Part shown: one piece after another, positions 34,894 through 46,631 of the stretch
How the letters are laid out: every line of letters starts with the position of its first letter
How positions within the stretch are numbered: position 1 is the first letter of the stretch
Source: Mesodorylaimus sp. YZB2_4
Taxonomy: Eukaryota > Nematoda > Enoplea > Dorylaimida > Dorylaimidae
Assembly: GCA_030248295.1 (NCBI GenBank)
Contig: JASANH010001085.1
Coordinates: 372,001-436,000, forward strand
DNA: 64,000 nt
Direction of reading: 5' to 3'
Made by a program: the position numbers and the translations under genes
The notes under the pieces: generated by a model
Databases searched by the model: none
What the model saw: the letters and a program-made list of their open reading frames with translations, nothing else
Told to the model about the DNA's origin: nothing

Positions 34894-36479
34894 GACTGAT
34901 ATGCATCGTTAAATAAATTTGACCTTTCCCATCCTTGTAGCTCCAACATGCTGATTGTGCATCGAGATACGTGCATTTGGCTGCTAATTCAAGTTCAAGT
35001 TCAAGTTCAAGTTTTACTGTGGTCCTAAGCAGCTTGCGCGCACTTGCAGGCACAGACATGATATAGATTACAAGAAAAATTAGGGGAGGATGATGCACGA
35101 ATGAAGTGAAGGCTGCAATAATCGAGCGCTTGCAACTGATTTCGAAGCGAAATGGTCAAGGCAACAGTTGCAACAAAATCAGGGGAATCAGGGAACTTAA
35201 ATTCAATAGCGCAGTGGTTTCGACCATCAAATCGAACCACTCCATCCATCACTACTTGGCTGCTGGGCCTTGTGTCCTCAAATTAACCTCGGACATGCGG
35301 ATGGGACATGCGTCTGCGGAGCTTGCTGCAAAACTGTGCAGAAGTTCTTGAGTAATTACGGTGCAAAAATGGGGGTTGAACACAAAGCATCTGTGTCGGC
35401 TTCACTGAAGAAGGATCCATGTCAAGGGCAGAATACGACCTGGAAGTTCACACCATTCCTTTGGGAAACAGCGGGTAAGCGTCTGGGCATCCAGGCCCGT
35501 GACACGTGACTGTCGGGCAACCAGCGTTGGTCGATATTCGCATGGGGGTGTCGAAGCCGCGATGACACTCAGGAGGGCGCTGACTGTGGAAGGACTGAAT
35601 AAACTTTTTGGCAGATTGTCATTCTCATTCTCCTCAAACATAATAACATTTCCGAAACAGCAAAAGTGCTTCCTAACAATTGGTGCGCCAACTGAAGGCA
35701 CATCACACCAATTAGGAGGAACTTTAGCTGTTGGTCCGCTGAAGTCCGCAAGACCTGCGGTATTTTGCGGGTTTTGCAGAAAAGCGAGCCAGGGGACCAA
35801 AGCGCAAAAAGACCGGTGAGAATGGCATTCTTCAAAGTGCAACGAAATCAAAACGCAAAAACAGCGGTCGTGAAGCGGAGTCGGAGTAGGAGGGATTCTT
35901 ACGATAACCGAGCTACTCCGGACCTGCTGCTACCTTGTAAGGCTAGCCCGCTTCTTTTTATAATAAGCGCACATTTGAAACCTAACCCAAGCGGGCCTGT
36001 ATGGCAGCGCCACTTACCGGACATATGCTTTTAGCAGATACAGAGCATAAGTCATGAAATTTCGAACTCACCATAAAGCTTCCGGTGGTCCTTGAAATGC
36101 CCGCGCGGTGAAGTCACGGAAAACTCTCAAATAGCAAATAGCAAAATTTCTTGGTCACACTAAACGCCGCTCCTGCTCCCTGATTACTGAATACCGCTAA
36201 CCACGCTCATTATCATTATGAAATGTATGATACGTACATGGAAGACTATCAGAGGCCGAAATGGTTCAACATTACGTTTTATATCCTGCCACTGTGGAAG
36301 CAAGCAACTCTCATCTGCTGATCTTGCCTTTTTTCTGCATACTTGACTAATTTCGAGCGCATATTTATGACCTTCGTTAGTATGGACTCAATAAGGAGAC
36401 TGAAATAAATTTTTAGATCATAAAATTTTCGTGTTCGTTTTCCGAGTGCGCTGAGCATACTTTGCACTTCAACGTTATA
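34894..36479. other. Gene-free stretch between the receptor and the minisatellite
   Basis: A (TTCAAG)4 microsatellite lies at 34987-35011. No gene supported. The open frames at 35402-35851 and 35499-35819 overlap on opposite strands and show no domain. Confidence 0.45.
34912..34917 (+). terminator. Polyadenylation signal of the 7TM receptor
   Basis: AATAAA begins 19 nt after the receptor's TGA stop, a usual distance for a compact nematode 3' UTR. Confidence 0.6.
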
Positions 36480-37260
36480 ACCAGAATATACCAAAATATA
36501 TATACCAGAATATTTATACCAGAATATATATACCAGAATATATATACCAGAATATATATACCAGAATATATATACCAGAATATATATACCAGAATATATA
36601 TACCAGAATATATATACCAGAATATATATACCAGAATATATATACCAGAATATATATACCAGAATATATATACCAGAATATATATACCAGAATATATATA
36701 CCATAATATATATACCAGAATATATATACCAGAATATATATACCAGAATATATATACCAGAATATATATACCAGAATATATATATCGGAATATATATACC
36801 AGAATATATATACCAGAATATATATATCAGAATATATATACCAGAATATATATACCAGAATATATATACCAGAATATATATACCAGAATATATATACCAG
36901 AATATATATACCAGAATATATATACCAGAATATATATACCAGAATATATATACCAGAATATATATACCAGAATATATATACCAGAATATATATACCAGAA
37001 TATATATACCAGAATATATATACCAGAATATATATACCAGAATAAATATATATACCAGAATATATATACCAGAATATATATACCAGAATATATATACCAG
37101 AATATATATACCAGAATATATATACCAGAATATATATACCAGAATATATATACCAGAATATATATACCAAAATATATATACCAGAATATATATACCAGAA
37201 TATATATACCAGAATATATATACCAGAATATACGTATATACCAGAATATATATATCAGAA
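36480..37260. repeat. 14-bp minisatellite, about 55 copies, open in all six frames
   Basis: Tandem copies of CCAGAATATATATA with few variants (CCATAAT, TATCGGAAT, TATCAGAAT, one 2-bp length change near 37044). Because 14 is not a multiple of 3, every frame cycles through the same 14 codons. Neither strand's cycle contains a stop, so the array carries open frames of 200-350 codons on both strands (Y/I/T/R/P/E/Q/N on plus, Y/I/S/G/L/V/F/W on minus). These are not genes. Confidence 0.97.
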
Positions 37261-39095
37261 TAGCTTATCATCACAGTAACTGCGTACTGTGGGAGAGGGT
37301 GGCAGGCAAGCAGGATCCAAGTGATTATACTGCATGTCACATATTAAATATCGGCTTGTGAGCGAGATACAGGCATGGAGTGTCATCTGCGATAGTCACA
37401 GGCCTCAGTACTGCGGGGGGTTGGGGGAGGGGGGGGAACTCTTCTTATGAGCCATATACATAGCTACAGTACAGTACACTGCTGTGCTTCCAAATATGAA
37501 ATTTCGTGTGCAAAACCACCTTTTGCAGGTTTAGTGCCTTTTCAACTTTGCGCCTGCAAGAAACTCAGAAAATGGCCTTCCATGAATCAACCGCATGGCC
37601 AACATTGTGGCCTCACTGACTTTCTGGTGAATCTGTTATCGCTCTTCTTCGCATGCCACGCTTGTAACATCTCACCAGTGAGTTCGACTCCCGCCCAGAC
37701 CTCCAGTTTTTGAGTTACATATTACTCACAAATCTTAAAGTTGAACAGGAGGCTGACAGGACGTACAGTATGTATTTTTGCACTTTATATTTTATTCCAA
37801 ATGGTTGTTCTCACGCAGCATGACCCAATCTATTGCCATTCTTGACCAGTAGAAAGTAGAATCATAGACAACCCTCATTTTCATTTCCACATTCACCCAT
37901 ATTCTAGGTCAAAATCATTACGCATACTGTAAATTTGCCACATTCCAAGAAAAACCGTTGATTTTATACCAAAAAAAGTGTTTTTTTAACTTTATCGAGA
38001 TCGCTAAATATCAACCGCCTGTCTGCAAAAGCTCGTTTACCTGCTCAAATATTCTTCATTTCCAAGTGCCCCTTTTACGCGAAAGCGAAGTTCCTGGAAA
38101 GAGGAAAAATTATGACTGCAACAAATGCCCAGGGGGTGAATCAGGAAATAGGGTTCATTCAATGCATGGCAATGATAGGAAGGGAAAACTCGAAGCCCCA
38201 TCTGGACTACCCACAATTTTTCCCTATGAGAAAATGCAATTTTTTAAAGGAAATTGCGCACGTTATGACGTGATCACGAGCCTTAAAGATTACATTTTAG
38301 CCGCATGTACTTGGAAATTTCCACGAAGGTGATTAAGTTCAGATTATTTTCCGATGCTCCTACCTTCGCCCCGTCCGCCATGAACAATGTAAGTAAATGT
38401 ACATTTTAGAATTAGAATATAAAAGGACAGCAAACTGTAGAATGGAGAGAAACTGATTGAAAGCACATGTTTTTTGACAGAAAACGACATTTTCCGGCCT
38501 CCTGAGGACAATAAACAGTGGTATTAAAAGGAAATCTCAAAATATTACCGCAGAAAATGAAAATTCGGAACGAGCCAGAGGGCATAAAAACTGTGCATGT
38601 CAGTAAAAGGACAAGAAAATCCTTTAAAAGAGAAGAAAATATTGCAATAACTAGAGAAGATGGATAAACCAAAATAAAGACTACAAACCTAAGAATGAAC
38701 TGAAAATATTGAGCTTGTACAGGAGTTTGGTGTTTCTCAAAAGCGCGTAGATTCTCCCAGGCAATGTGGATACAATATCACGGACTTTAGAAAACGAAGC
38801 CAAGCACAAACATTTTGAGTTTCTTCAAAAGTCATCTTATTCGTTCAGAAGTTTTAACATTCTTTTCTCCTAAGTCAAAAGGATGAACCAGCATTTAGCA
38901 TTGAAGTGAATTCATTGGATTGGATAAATCAGAATTCAGCATTGAAACAAACTAAAAACAGTGCACTCAAAGAGCAGGAAGTCCCAAAGGTGGGGTTCGA
39001 TTCCTATTCAGAGTTCAACTTTTTGTTGAGGTAACCGTCAAAAATTGAGTGTTTCTGATTCTCGTTCTACTTGCGAAACAACTTTTTATCCCGGC
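37261..39095. other. Gene-free stretch downstream of the neuropeptide gene
   Basis: A G-rich patch (runs of 5-8 G) lies at 37418-37437. B-box-like GTTCGACTCCC occurs near 37682 and GGTTCGATTCC near 38994. The region downstream of the neuropeptide stop should hold its 3' UTR, but I see only a GATAAA-type variant close by. Confidence 0.4.
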
Positions 39096-40575
39096 TTACT
39101 TTCCACGTTTGGCGAACGCGAATGAAGACGGTCTCTTAGCGAATGCAAAACCGCTGCTTCCACGCGATTTTTTAGCGAAAGCGAACGACGATGCTGGCCC
39201 TCGTTTGGCGAACGCAAAATTGCTAGCACGACGCTTGGCGAAAGCGAAATTTCGTGCGCGTTTAGCAAAAGCAAAATTTGATGGTCGTTTTGCGAATGAT
39301 GCACGTTTCTCCAATTCGCCATTCGAATCTTCATTTTCTTCTCCTTCTTCCAAACCGGCTTCTTGCGAGGATGCCAAATCTTCGGGTGTCTCAGCTTCTT
39401 CTTCCTCGCCACCGTTGTTATTGTTGGACCAATCCTCGACAGCCAAGGGTTGTGATTGTTGCTTGTCCTTTTCTTTTTCAGCTACAGTGGACGGCTTGAC
39501 TGCCGGCGTCTGTTCTTTTATTGGCTAAAGCGAAAATGGAGTTTTTTAATGAGATGTTTTTAAAAAGTGAGATGGACAATGCAAGTTTTTCTTTCGTAGC
39601 TGACGAAAGCTGTATCTGGTATATTTTACACACGAAATGGAAGAACATCCGACTGGATTTCTGCTCTTTTATGCTGAAAACAGTTTCAGCTGTCTTTCCT
39701 TTAAGCTTAGGAATACCACTTGAAACGCTCGGCTCCGTCTTTGTTGTGTTTGCGCCTGACCCCTCTGGTGTTGGGCGCTCGGGGGGTCCAAGGATGGTGT
39801 ATTGGTGAGGTGGGAAGAGCAAGGGCGGGTGGCCTCGGGTAATATGCGGACAGGTGGAACTAAAGTGGCCTGCAGGGTGTCCCTGAGAATCGCTGGCCTA
39901 CATACAGAGCAGGCGCCCTACAGTACGCCTGTAATGTCTACAGCTTGGGATTCTCGGTTTCTTTCAGGCTTGCATTTCACGAGTGCCTACATTTATTGAT
40001 GGGCGGCAAACTTGACTTGACAGCAGAAAGTCGAGTCATGATCACATTCTACTGCTTCCTTTCATTATTCTAGCATGGGAAATCCTGTGTGTTATCGAAT
40101 GGCACGCAATGAAAGACAATGCCAGAGATTACTCAGTTCTGTGAATGGCGCACTTCCTTCGAAGCCTTTGAATTGTGAAACACTTTCCACCGATTATGGC
40201 AGCCTTTGAGCGCGAGTTGTATTGTACAGAGCCTTTTTTGAACCCGCGCCCTCGCGTGTCCTTTGTCTCCAGTATGGTCACGTTCTGCACCTGCAGCCAC
40301 CCACCCATGTCCTCGATTCTTAGTACAGCCTGCAGGCCTTCTATTTTTGATTCACCTGCTGCCCCCCCCCCCCCTTATAAGACCTGAGGCCACCCAGCTT
40401 GCCCTCTCACATCATCCTTTGACCCCCGACAACCCAGCATACCAGAGATCGAATCCGAACCCCGAACACCGTCAGCACCCAGCACCAGAGGTCACCCTGG
40501 AGCACTTACCTCAGCAACGACGAAGGTGGAGATAAGCGCGCACAGGGCGATAGCCGACAAATTCATTGAACGCAT
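39096..40575 (-). CDS. FAFA-type neuropeptide precursor (NLP-18/NLP-20-like), 164 aa, two exons
   Basis: Secreted prohormone. Exon 1 (40575-40510) encodes a signal peptide (MRSMNLSAIALCALISTFVV) and ends at a GTAAGT donor. Exon 2 (39524-39096) begins after TTTAG; both sides are phase 0. An acidic spacer rich in Glu, Asn and Ser runs to ELEKR. Then a tandem array follows, with each unit ending at KR or KK: ASFA, PSNFAFA, ARNFAFA, (R)ASNFAFA, GPASSFAFA, SRGSSGFAFA and PSSFAFA, before a terminal GK and TAA. No Gly precedes the dibasic sites, so the peptides would carry a free C-terminus. C. elegans NLP-18 and NLP-20 precursors contain FAFA peptides processed at KR, which is the basis for the family call. 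One junction is KK and one unit is short. An open frame on the opposite strand over exon 2 is a shadow. Confidence 0.9.
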
Positions 40576-43490
40576 GGTTTTTCTTTTTCAAATAAAATCA
40601 AGGAAATATTGTTTGATCGATCAACTGAATCAACGAGTGCCACGCGAGTAACCCTCTGAAAAATAGATTTCATAGTCTCGGTTATACCATAGATTTCTTT
40701 TCAAAATAAGCATAGCTAAGCGCGAATTCCACTACAGTATCCTCTGAGACTGCACCAGGATCTTTCATGAAAAAAGGCAAACTAGACTCTTGTCTTAAAC
40801 TCGGACTAGAAATGGTGAATATAGGAGATTAGTAGTCGAGTCATAAAAATTGGCCTTCGTATTCTCCTAGTCAACATTTATTACTCGATTCGCGTGAGTC
40901 TCATCGAAAAAAGCTATTTCCGTTTTTTCTTTTCACAAACGCACCCGCGTGACCCGCTCGCTCGAGTTGAAGTGGAAAATTGTGTGCATCCTTGGCCGCA
41001 TAAGAAAAAAATACCAATCTAGATTTGCACATAGCTTATTCGAGCGGATGCTAGTAAAAATTTTGTTTCTAATCTCGAGAGAGCTTCGAGAGTGGATGGA
41101 ATGCGTCAAAAAGTAAAAGCAACATAATTTTTGAGTCGGCGTATGAAATTTTCGTGCTCAAAGTGACACGCGAAAATTCTAGAAAGGAAAAGAAAAATTA
41201 ATTATTAAAGATAGAGAAATAAAAATTAGCATTCGAAATATCTATCTGAAATATATGGAGGCACGAAAGTGGATTAAAAGGACGAACAGGGCACGTATTC
41301 GAAATTGAACACCCTTCGGACAAAAATGTAGACAGTCTGAGAAAGCAATAAAACGCCCACAGATATTCGTCGAAACCAGATTAAAGAAGACGAGCCGAAA
41401 TACAAAACTTTCTCTCTTAATTATCAAATACTAGAATATTAAAAATAGGCTCTTTTCGTTAGGCGGATAAAAAGTTTCACATGGATGTCTAAAGTAATCA
41501 AGCCAAAGCGTGATCTGGACCTTTCGACCTAATCAAATACGAAGCGAGGCGTCTTCTTTTTTCGTGACTAATCCATTCGGACACGCTCGACCTCCCAAAA
41601 ATATTATATTCACAAGAATATTTTGAGTGCGGATTCTAATAGATTCTCGAACAAAGTCCTTGTTCCTGACGTCAAAACGCTTTAAGCTTCATTTGCTCTC
41701 TTTCAATAAGGACGATAGGCGAAGAAAGGCCGAGTGCGTACGATTTGAACAGGATGGGAAGGAAAACTTAAATTTCTTTCGAGCTATTGAAAAGACGGCC
41801 TATAATTATAATCAGCACTATTGAAAGGGTGGGGCGAAGAAAAAGTGAGAAAGAAAAGGAAAAGCAAAAACTCAAATCTAAGAAGCAGTTGCAAAAAGAA
41901 GGCTTGTCATCCGATCGGACCAGAATTTGATTGGTCGTCGACGGAACCAAGGAGCTTCACCCTTGCCACAATTCTTTGCTGTTGAGGGAGGCTAATAAAC
42001 TTGGTCCTTCTTCTGTGAAATTTATTCTCAGCAGTCGTTCAATGTGCTGATAAAATATCAGCTGGCCTGAGGCTTTGTGCAGAAGATCCATTGTGAGTAG
42101 GCTCCGCAAGACACTTCTCCTGCGCACGCAGTTGCGATCCTGATTAATGGCTTGGGGCTTAGGGTTTCCTTACTCGAAAAAAGTGGGTCCTGAGGCTTGG
42201 TGTGAAATTGGTACGGGCAGGACTGGACTCTAATCAAGCAGTGTTGGGGGTTCGGAAAGGGTTATAGGGTGGAAAAAGAGCATGCTTCGACAGGATGGGT
42301 TGCACTAATTGAAGTTGCAAGGACAAGGGTTTAAGAAACCTGATCGAAGGAGATGAAAAAGCTGATAATGGATGCAAGGTTGGAAAAATTAGCTTTTCGG
42401 AATGAAGGATGGATTAAACTGCCAGAAGTATTGGAACCTCGGCTGAGGTTGGAGAAACTAAAGTAATGCTAAAAAAGCACTGGCTGAAGCCATGGTAGAG
42501 AAGAATACAAAACTTAATGGGAAGAAGCTATCCATCATGAAACCATGCTTATCAAAAGGCATTCTTCGAAAAACAGCGATGAGCAAAAGTTAAATACGTA
42601 GGTTCTAAGCTCATTATCATGAGCGTCATCGTTCTGTATTGTCGTCATGGAAAGCAATCACCTATAATCTTCTTGTCTCAACATGATCGAGGCCAGATAT
42701 TACTCAAACATCTGCTCCAACACCGCCTCTTCATTTTCTGAAATTACAGGTTGCGAAAACAGATCGATAACTGAGATCGGAAAAGTGCGAAACTAGTAGG
42801 TGCCAGCGCAGGAACTTGGAGACCAAAGCACAGAAACTAACTCTTCTTCGAAATTTCATGGGAAAAGAAGGCACTGAATTTTGAAGGGACGTTTTTCTGA
42901 CAATTTAGTTTTTGGTTGTACATTTTTCCCTGCTCCTTTGGAATTGCAAGAGAAAATGGCAAGTGTCCTCTCTGATAGTTAGGAGACACGCGGATTTGGT
43001 GGTTGCACGCTGTCCTCGTCAAAAGAGCCTATCCATAGGTGGATTCGCTAGATCGCGCACGAGATCGCCATGTGCTCCGCCCCTGATCGTGAGCTCAGCC
43101 AACCGGAAGCCAAGTAACTGCTGGCTCAACCTCCGACCAGACTTCTAGTCAAGAAGACAAGAAAAACGGTCGGAGCTACTGATATATGTGTGCTCTAGCT
43201 TTGAAAAATGAAGCATTTCCCGCCGAACCAAGAAGTTCAAATTTTGTGTCAGACGTTTGATTTTAGCGGCTCTGTTCAGCTAGCTATCTAAAAAAAAATC
43301 GTCATGCATCGATTATTTTAGAGACCATTTGTTTAAAAAAATCGCTTTTGTGGTTGAAATAGAAAAAAACAACTTTCTCGCAACATCTAATTTTTCATCT
43401 TCACAAACAATAATTCCATAATTCTCATCAGGACGTTCCTTCCAGGATTTTCATCTGAATTTATTAATGTTTTTCGAAGGATTGATAAGA
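40576..43490. other. Gene-free stretch upstream of the neuropeptide gene
   Basis: This should contain the neuropeptide promoter, but I could not define elements. A C-run lies near 40363-40374, inside the gene's intron. The AT-rich 40620-42000 has no credible coding frame. Confidence 0.4.
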
Positions 43491-44433
43491 CGGAGCGCGA
43501 TGGATTCCAGCGCTCACGTGCAGCTATGGAGAAGCATCGTTTTTTCCAATTTTTATGGGTTGGGCTCCCGCGCTGGCTCAGTTCCCCGACGGGGCTTGTA
43601 ACACGTGTTGCCTATAACCGACCAGCAGTCATGATACTCGTAAGATCAGCAGGGCCACGAGGTGACCAGCTCTCGCGGCAACTTCCTTGTGTGTGTCCCT
43701 CGTGCGGGGGCATCATGTGACAACAACAGCGCCCCCAGGATGATACTGAGCGAGAAGGGACGGTCCTTCGCGACTTGTGTTTGAGGACCATTTCGCTGAT
43801 TTTCTGCTTGTTTGGCGTCCGCAACTTTACCCCCACTTCCACTCCCACCTCGACTTGAAGTTCTAAGTGAGTCCTGAGAACCAGGTGTCTCGGCCAGGGA
43901 GTACTACTAAGTTGCCGTCCTCAGCCGGAAGTGAACTGAGACCTCCCGTTGGCTTGCTGGCCAAAGCAATGCGGGATCAACGCCCAACCAACTGCTGCTA
44001 AAAGAAGCATAATCGATCTGTGACTTCACGATTTTGACAATGCCGCCGACCCGAATGGCTCCTCCTTAGCTTTGTCGTGAAGGGTAGGGTAAACTCCGTG
44101 TCTTATATTAAGTCGCTAAAAGTTAGCTTGGGCCATGACCCTGAGGTCTGCGGTTCGAAGCCCCGTTCCCTCTGTAGCGAGGAAACGTTGTAAAAGCGTA
44201 ATGGTAAAACAAGGAGAACGACTGCTCCAGTGGGCTGAATATTAGCGACTGAATCACACGGTGTCGTTTACACTATGTTTCAGGACAGTAAAGCAGGGAC
44301 GCTCAGGTCGAAGAAACGAAAACTGAGCCCCAGCGAAGCCACAAAGAGGGAAAATAAAGAAATCGTAAAGTCGCAGATCGACTTCTTGGCTGTAACGTGA
44401 GCTCTGGAATCCATCGCGCCATGTGTATCAAGC
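43491..44433. mobile_element. Non-autonomous TIR element, apparently interrupted
   Basis: The left end, GGAGCGCGATGGATTCCAGC at about 43494, recurs inverted at the right end (about 44396-44420, GGCGCGATGGATTCCAGAGC on the minus strand), followed in both by CTCACGTxACAGC. Further inside, GATCTGTGACTTCACGATTT at about 44015 matches the inner part of the right arm. The left arm is therefore probably split by an insertion between about 43549 and 43994. A third copy of the terminus lies at 8947-9035. No transposase is present. Confidence 0.65.
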
Positions 44434-45494
44434 CATCGGTGCTGTCTAGAACAATTCTAAAAAAAAGCGATCACCTCGCGTTTGATTCCCAAGAAAGGCA
44501 GCTAGGTTGACACAATGAGTTACTTGAGATCGGGGAATGTTTTCCTGGTCGACCCACGCATAACCCTTTCAACGAGTCAAACGAATCTTGTGTCTGCGAA
44601 ACTCGTTCATTCGCCGAGTTATCTAGTTTTCAAGAAGCGGTCTTTTTTAATACACAGCTACTTAAAGAAGGCGACAGGCGGAAAGTTATTCAGAAAAAAT
44701 GTGAAAGCTTCGGCTGAAAATGAGGCCCTTTCATATAGCGATCTATTAAGACTTTGATACGAATACGGAGGAAATGACAAGGGCGTTTTAGGCTACTCCT
44801 AGCAGAGTAGCCTACCCCTTGGAACATGAGAACAGTCAACAGAGTAGGAGAACGGAAATTGCGGAGGCGAAAGGACTGAAAAGCCAAACTAAATAAGGGG
44901 TGGATAAATGGATTGGTGAAAATGACGTGCGGACCTGGTGCAGAGTTTCAAACCTGAGTCATAATCAGACTCATGGTGAATGCACGGCAAACTGAAGGGG
45001 CCGTGTCTGTTTATGACACGGTTTGATCATCGTTACTGTTTGAGAGGATGACATGGAAGGGTTTGTTCTGCAAAAGAGCATGTTTACGTCCCAGCTTTAG
45101 ACTAAGCTGGTAAGCTTAAACTCTGAATAATCTGAGATTTCTTTGATAGTGATGAAAGTCCTCGTCTCATCGACAGTGTGCCTTTGAAAGGAATTTATAC
45201 AATGTGTAGAAAATCCATATAATTTTGAAGATGTCGTTTGTGTCTTAAGAAATGGGCTCAGAAGACCTCTTCTTAGAATCACTATCCGTGGATGAGATGA
45301 TACTTTGTCTACAGGCAGGCCACACAGCGCACCGTGGGCTAACGAACACATATTTGACAATCCTTTTTTTACCCAGGCGGTTAGTGCGCACAGCACGTTC
45401 ACAAAATAAAAGATATTCAAAGTCTTAAAATGGTCGCGAAATATGGTTCATAAAACGTGAATATGAGCGAGAGCCACTTCATATCGAAGAGCAT
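44434..45494. other. Gene-free stretch between repeat elements
   Basis: Nothing recognised. A short local palindrome (AGGCTACTCCTAGCAGAGTAGCCT) lies at about 44790-44813. Confidence 0.4.
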
Positions 45495-46631
45495 CAGTTC
45501 AGTCGACATCGGATAATTCCAACCGCTCGGGACGCCAAAAAGAGTTGCACTTATCCGATATTGCAATTATACGAAGTTCAGATGGAGTTTCGAAACAAAA
45601 AGTTGCAATTACGCGGAGTTTTTTATGCTATGCGCACATAAATCACTACCTACAGCATCTTTAGTATAAATTTGAAAAAAACTTTTAGTAGTGATTTTCT
45701 TAGTCACAGAGTTTTGACCAATCGAGTACAACCGAAATCTCTCGCTTACCACTATCACAGCAAAAACAGAGTAAGCAATTTTGCGTTGACGATAATGAAT
45801 TTCAAAGTTATTTCAAGCATGCAGTCGAGTCCACTTAGAGTATAGTCACACCGGATAATGTCACAATGCGGTTATTATCACAGGTTTTCAAACTCCCAAT
45901 TTTGTTCCTATACTTTGCGTGTACTTTGACTTCGCTTATTATCACGCTGAATTTGACCCAGTCCGCTTACTGTCGCATAAATTTCTGTGCAAAGGGCATT
46001 AGAATCAGAAAAGTGTCACATTTGCACCCTTGGCACACTGAATCTACAATAAAACGCGCACATTTTGGGGCATGGCACCTTGTGCTTTAGTTTTGATTCA
46101 ACTGACTCGCATAATTCAACCCTTTTTTATTACAAAAACTGTTTGAAAAAGTGGTGCGTCTTTAAAATTAATTAGGAATACACGAAAATGGTATGATTTG
46201 GCGAAAAAACTCAAAAAAATTCAGTTTTTGCGATTCTAGAGCGTACTTTGTTTGATTCAGTCACAGTCCGGATGTAGTCACATTTTCTTCCCGTCCGGGG
46301 CTGGTGATACTAAGCGGACTCGACTATTCTCGGTTTCATAAAAAGCAGCACATTGCAGACAACTAACTGCCTGGGCCAAAGTGCGGGAAAGTCTGAATTC
46401 GCTGCCGAAGTCTGATAAACCGTCCACTGTGGGGGAAAAATTGCAATTATGCGTGGTAAAATGCGCCTTGGGGTGTAAAAGAGCGTTACAATTCAGCGAG
46501 GTTGCGAATATCCGAGGTTGAGATACTGTACATGAAAAACAAAGGACAAACAATCGGGAAATGAGAACTTGTTGCAATTCTCCGGACATTGCATTTATAT
46601 GTGATGCAATTATCCGAGGTCGATTGTACTG
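45495..46631. mobile_element. Pogo/Tigger-like non-autonomous element (outer)
   Basis: The left end begins CAGTTCAGTCGACATCGGAT at 45495. The right end, read inverted from 46631, begins CAGTACAATCGACCTCGGAT and both continue AATTxCA. Termini starting CAGT with 20-30-bp inverted repeats are characteristic of pogo/Tigger-type members of the Tc1/mariner superfamily. Several sub-terminal TTGCAATTATxCGxxG words recur inside. No transposase frame. A second element (45825-46314) sits inside it. Confidence 0.65.
45825..46314. mobile_element. Inner TIR element nested in the 45495-46631 element
   Basis: The left end AGTCGAGTCCACTTAGAGTA and the inverted right end AGTCGAGTCCGCTTAGTATC delimit about 490 bp. 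The interior repeats CCGGATxxTGTCACA-type words. It is a different family from the outer element and inserted later, since it interrupts the outer element. Confidence 0.6.

Noticed and set aside
35402-35851. 149-codon minus-strand frame
   Set aside because: Cys/Pro-scattered sequence without any family pattern, and an equally long frame lies antisense.
36279-37361. Open frames of 299, 353 and 218 codons on both strands
   Set aside because: They are generated by the 14-bp minisatellite, whose unit is stop-free in all six frames.
39049-39528. 159-codon plus-strand frame rich in Leu, Ala and Lys
   Set aside because: It lies exactly antisense to the neuropeptide array and mirrors its repeats; no independent evidence for a gene.
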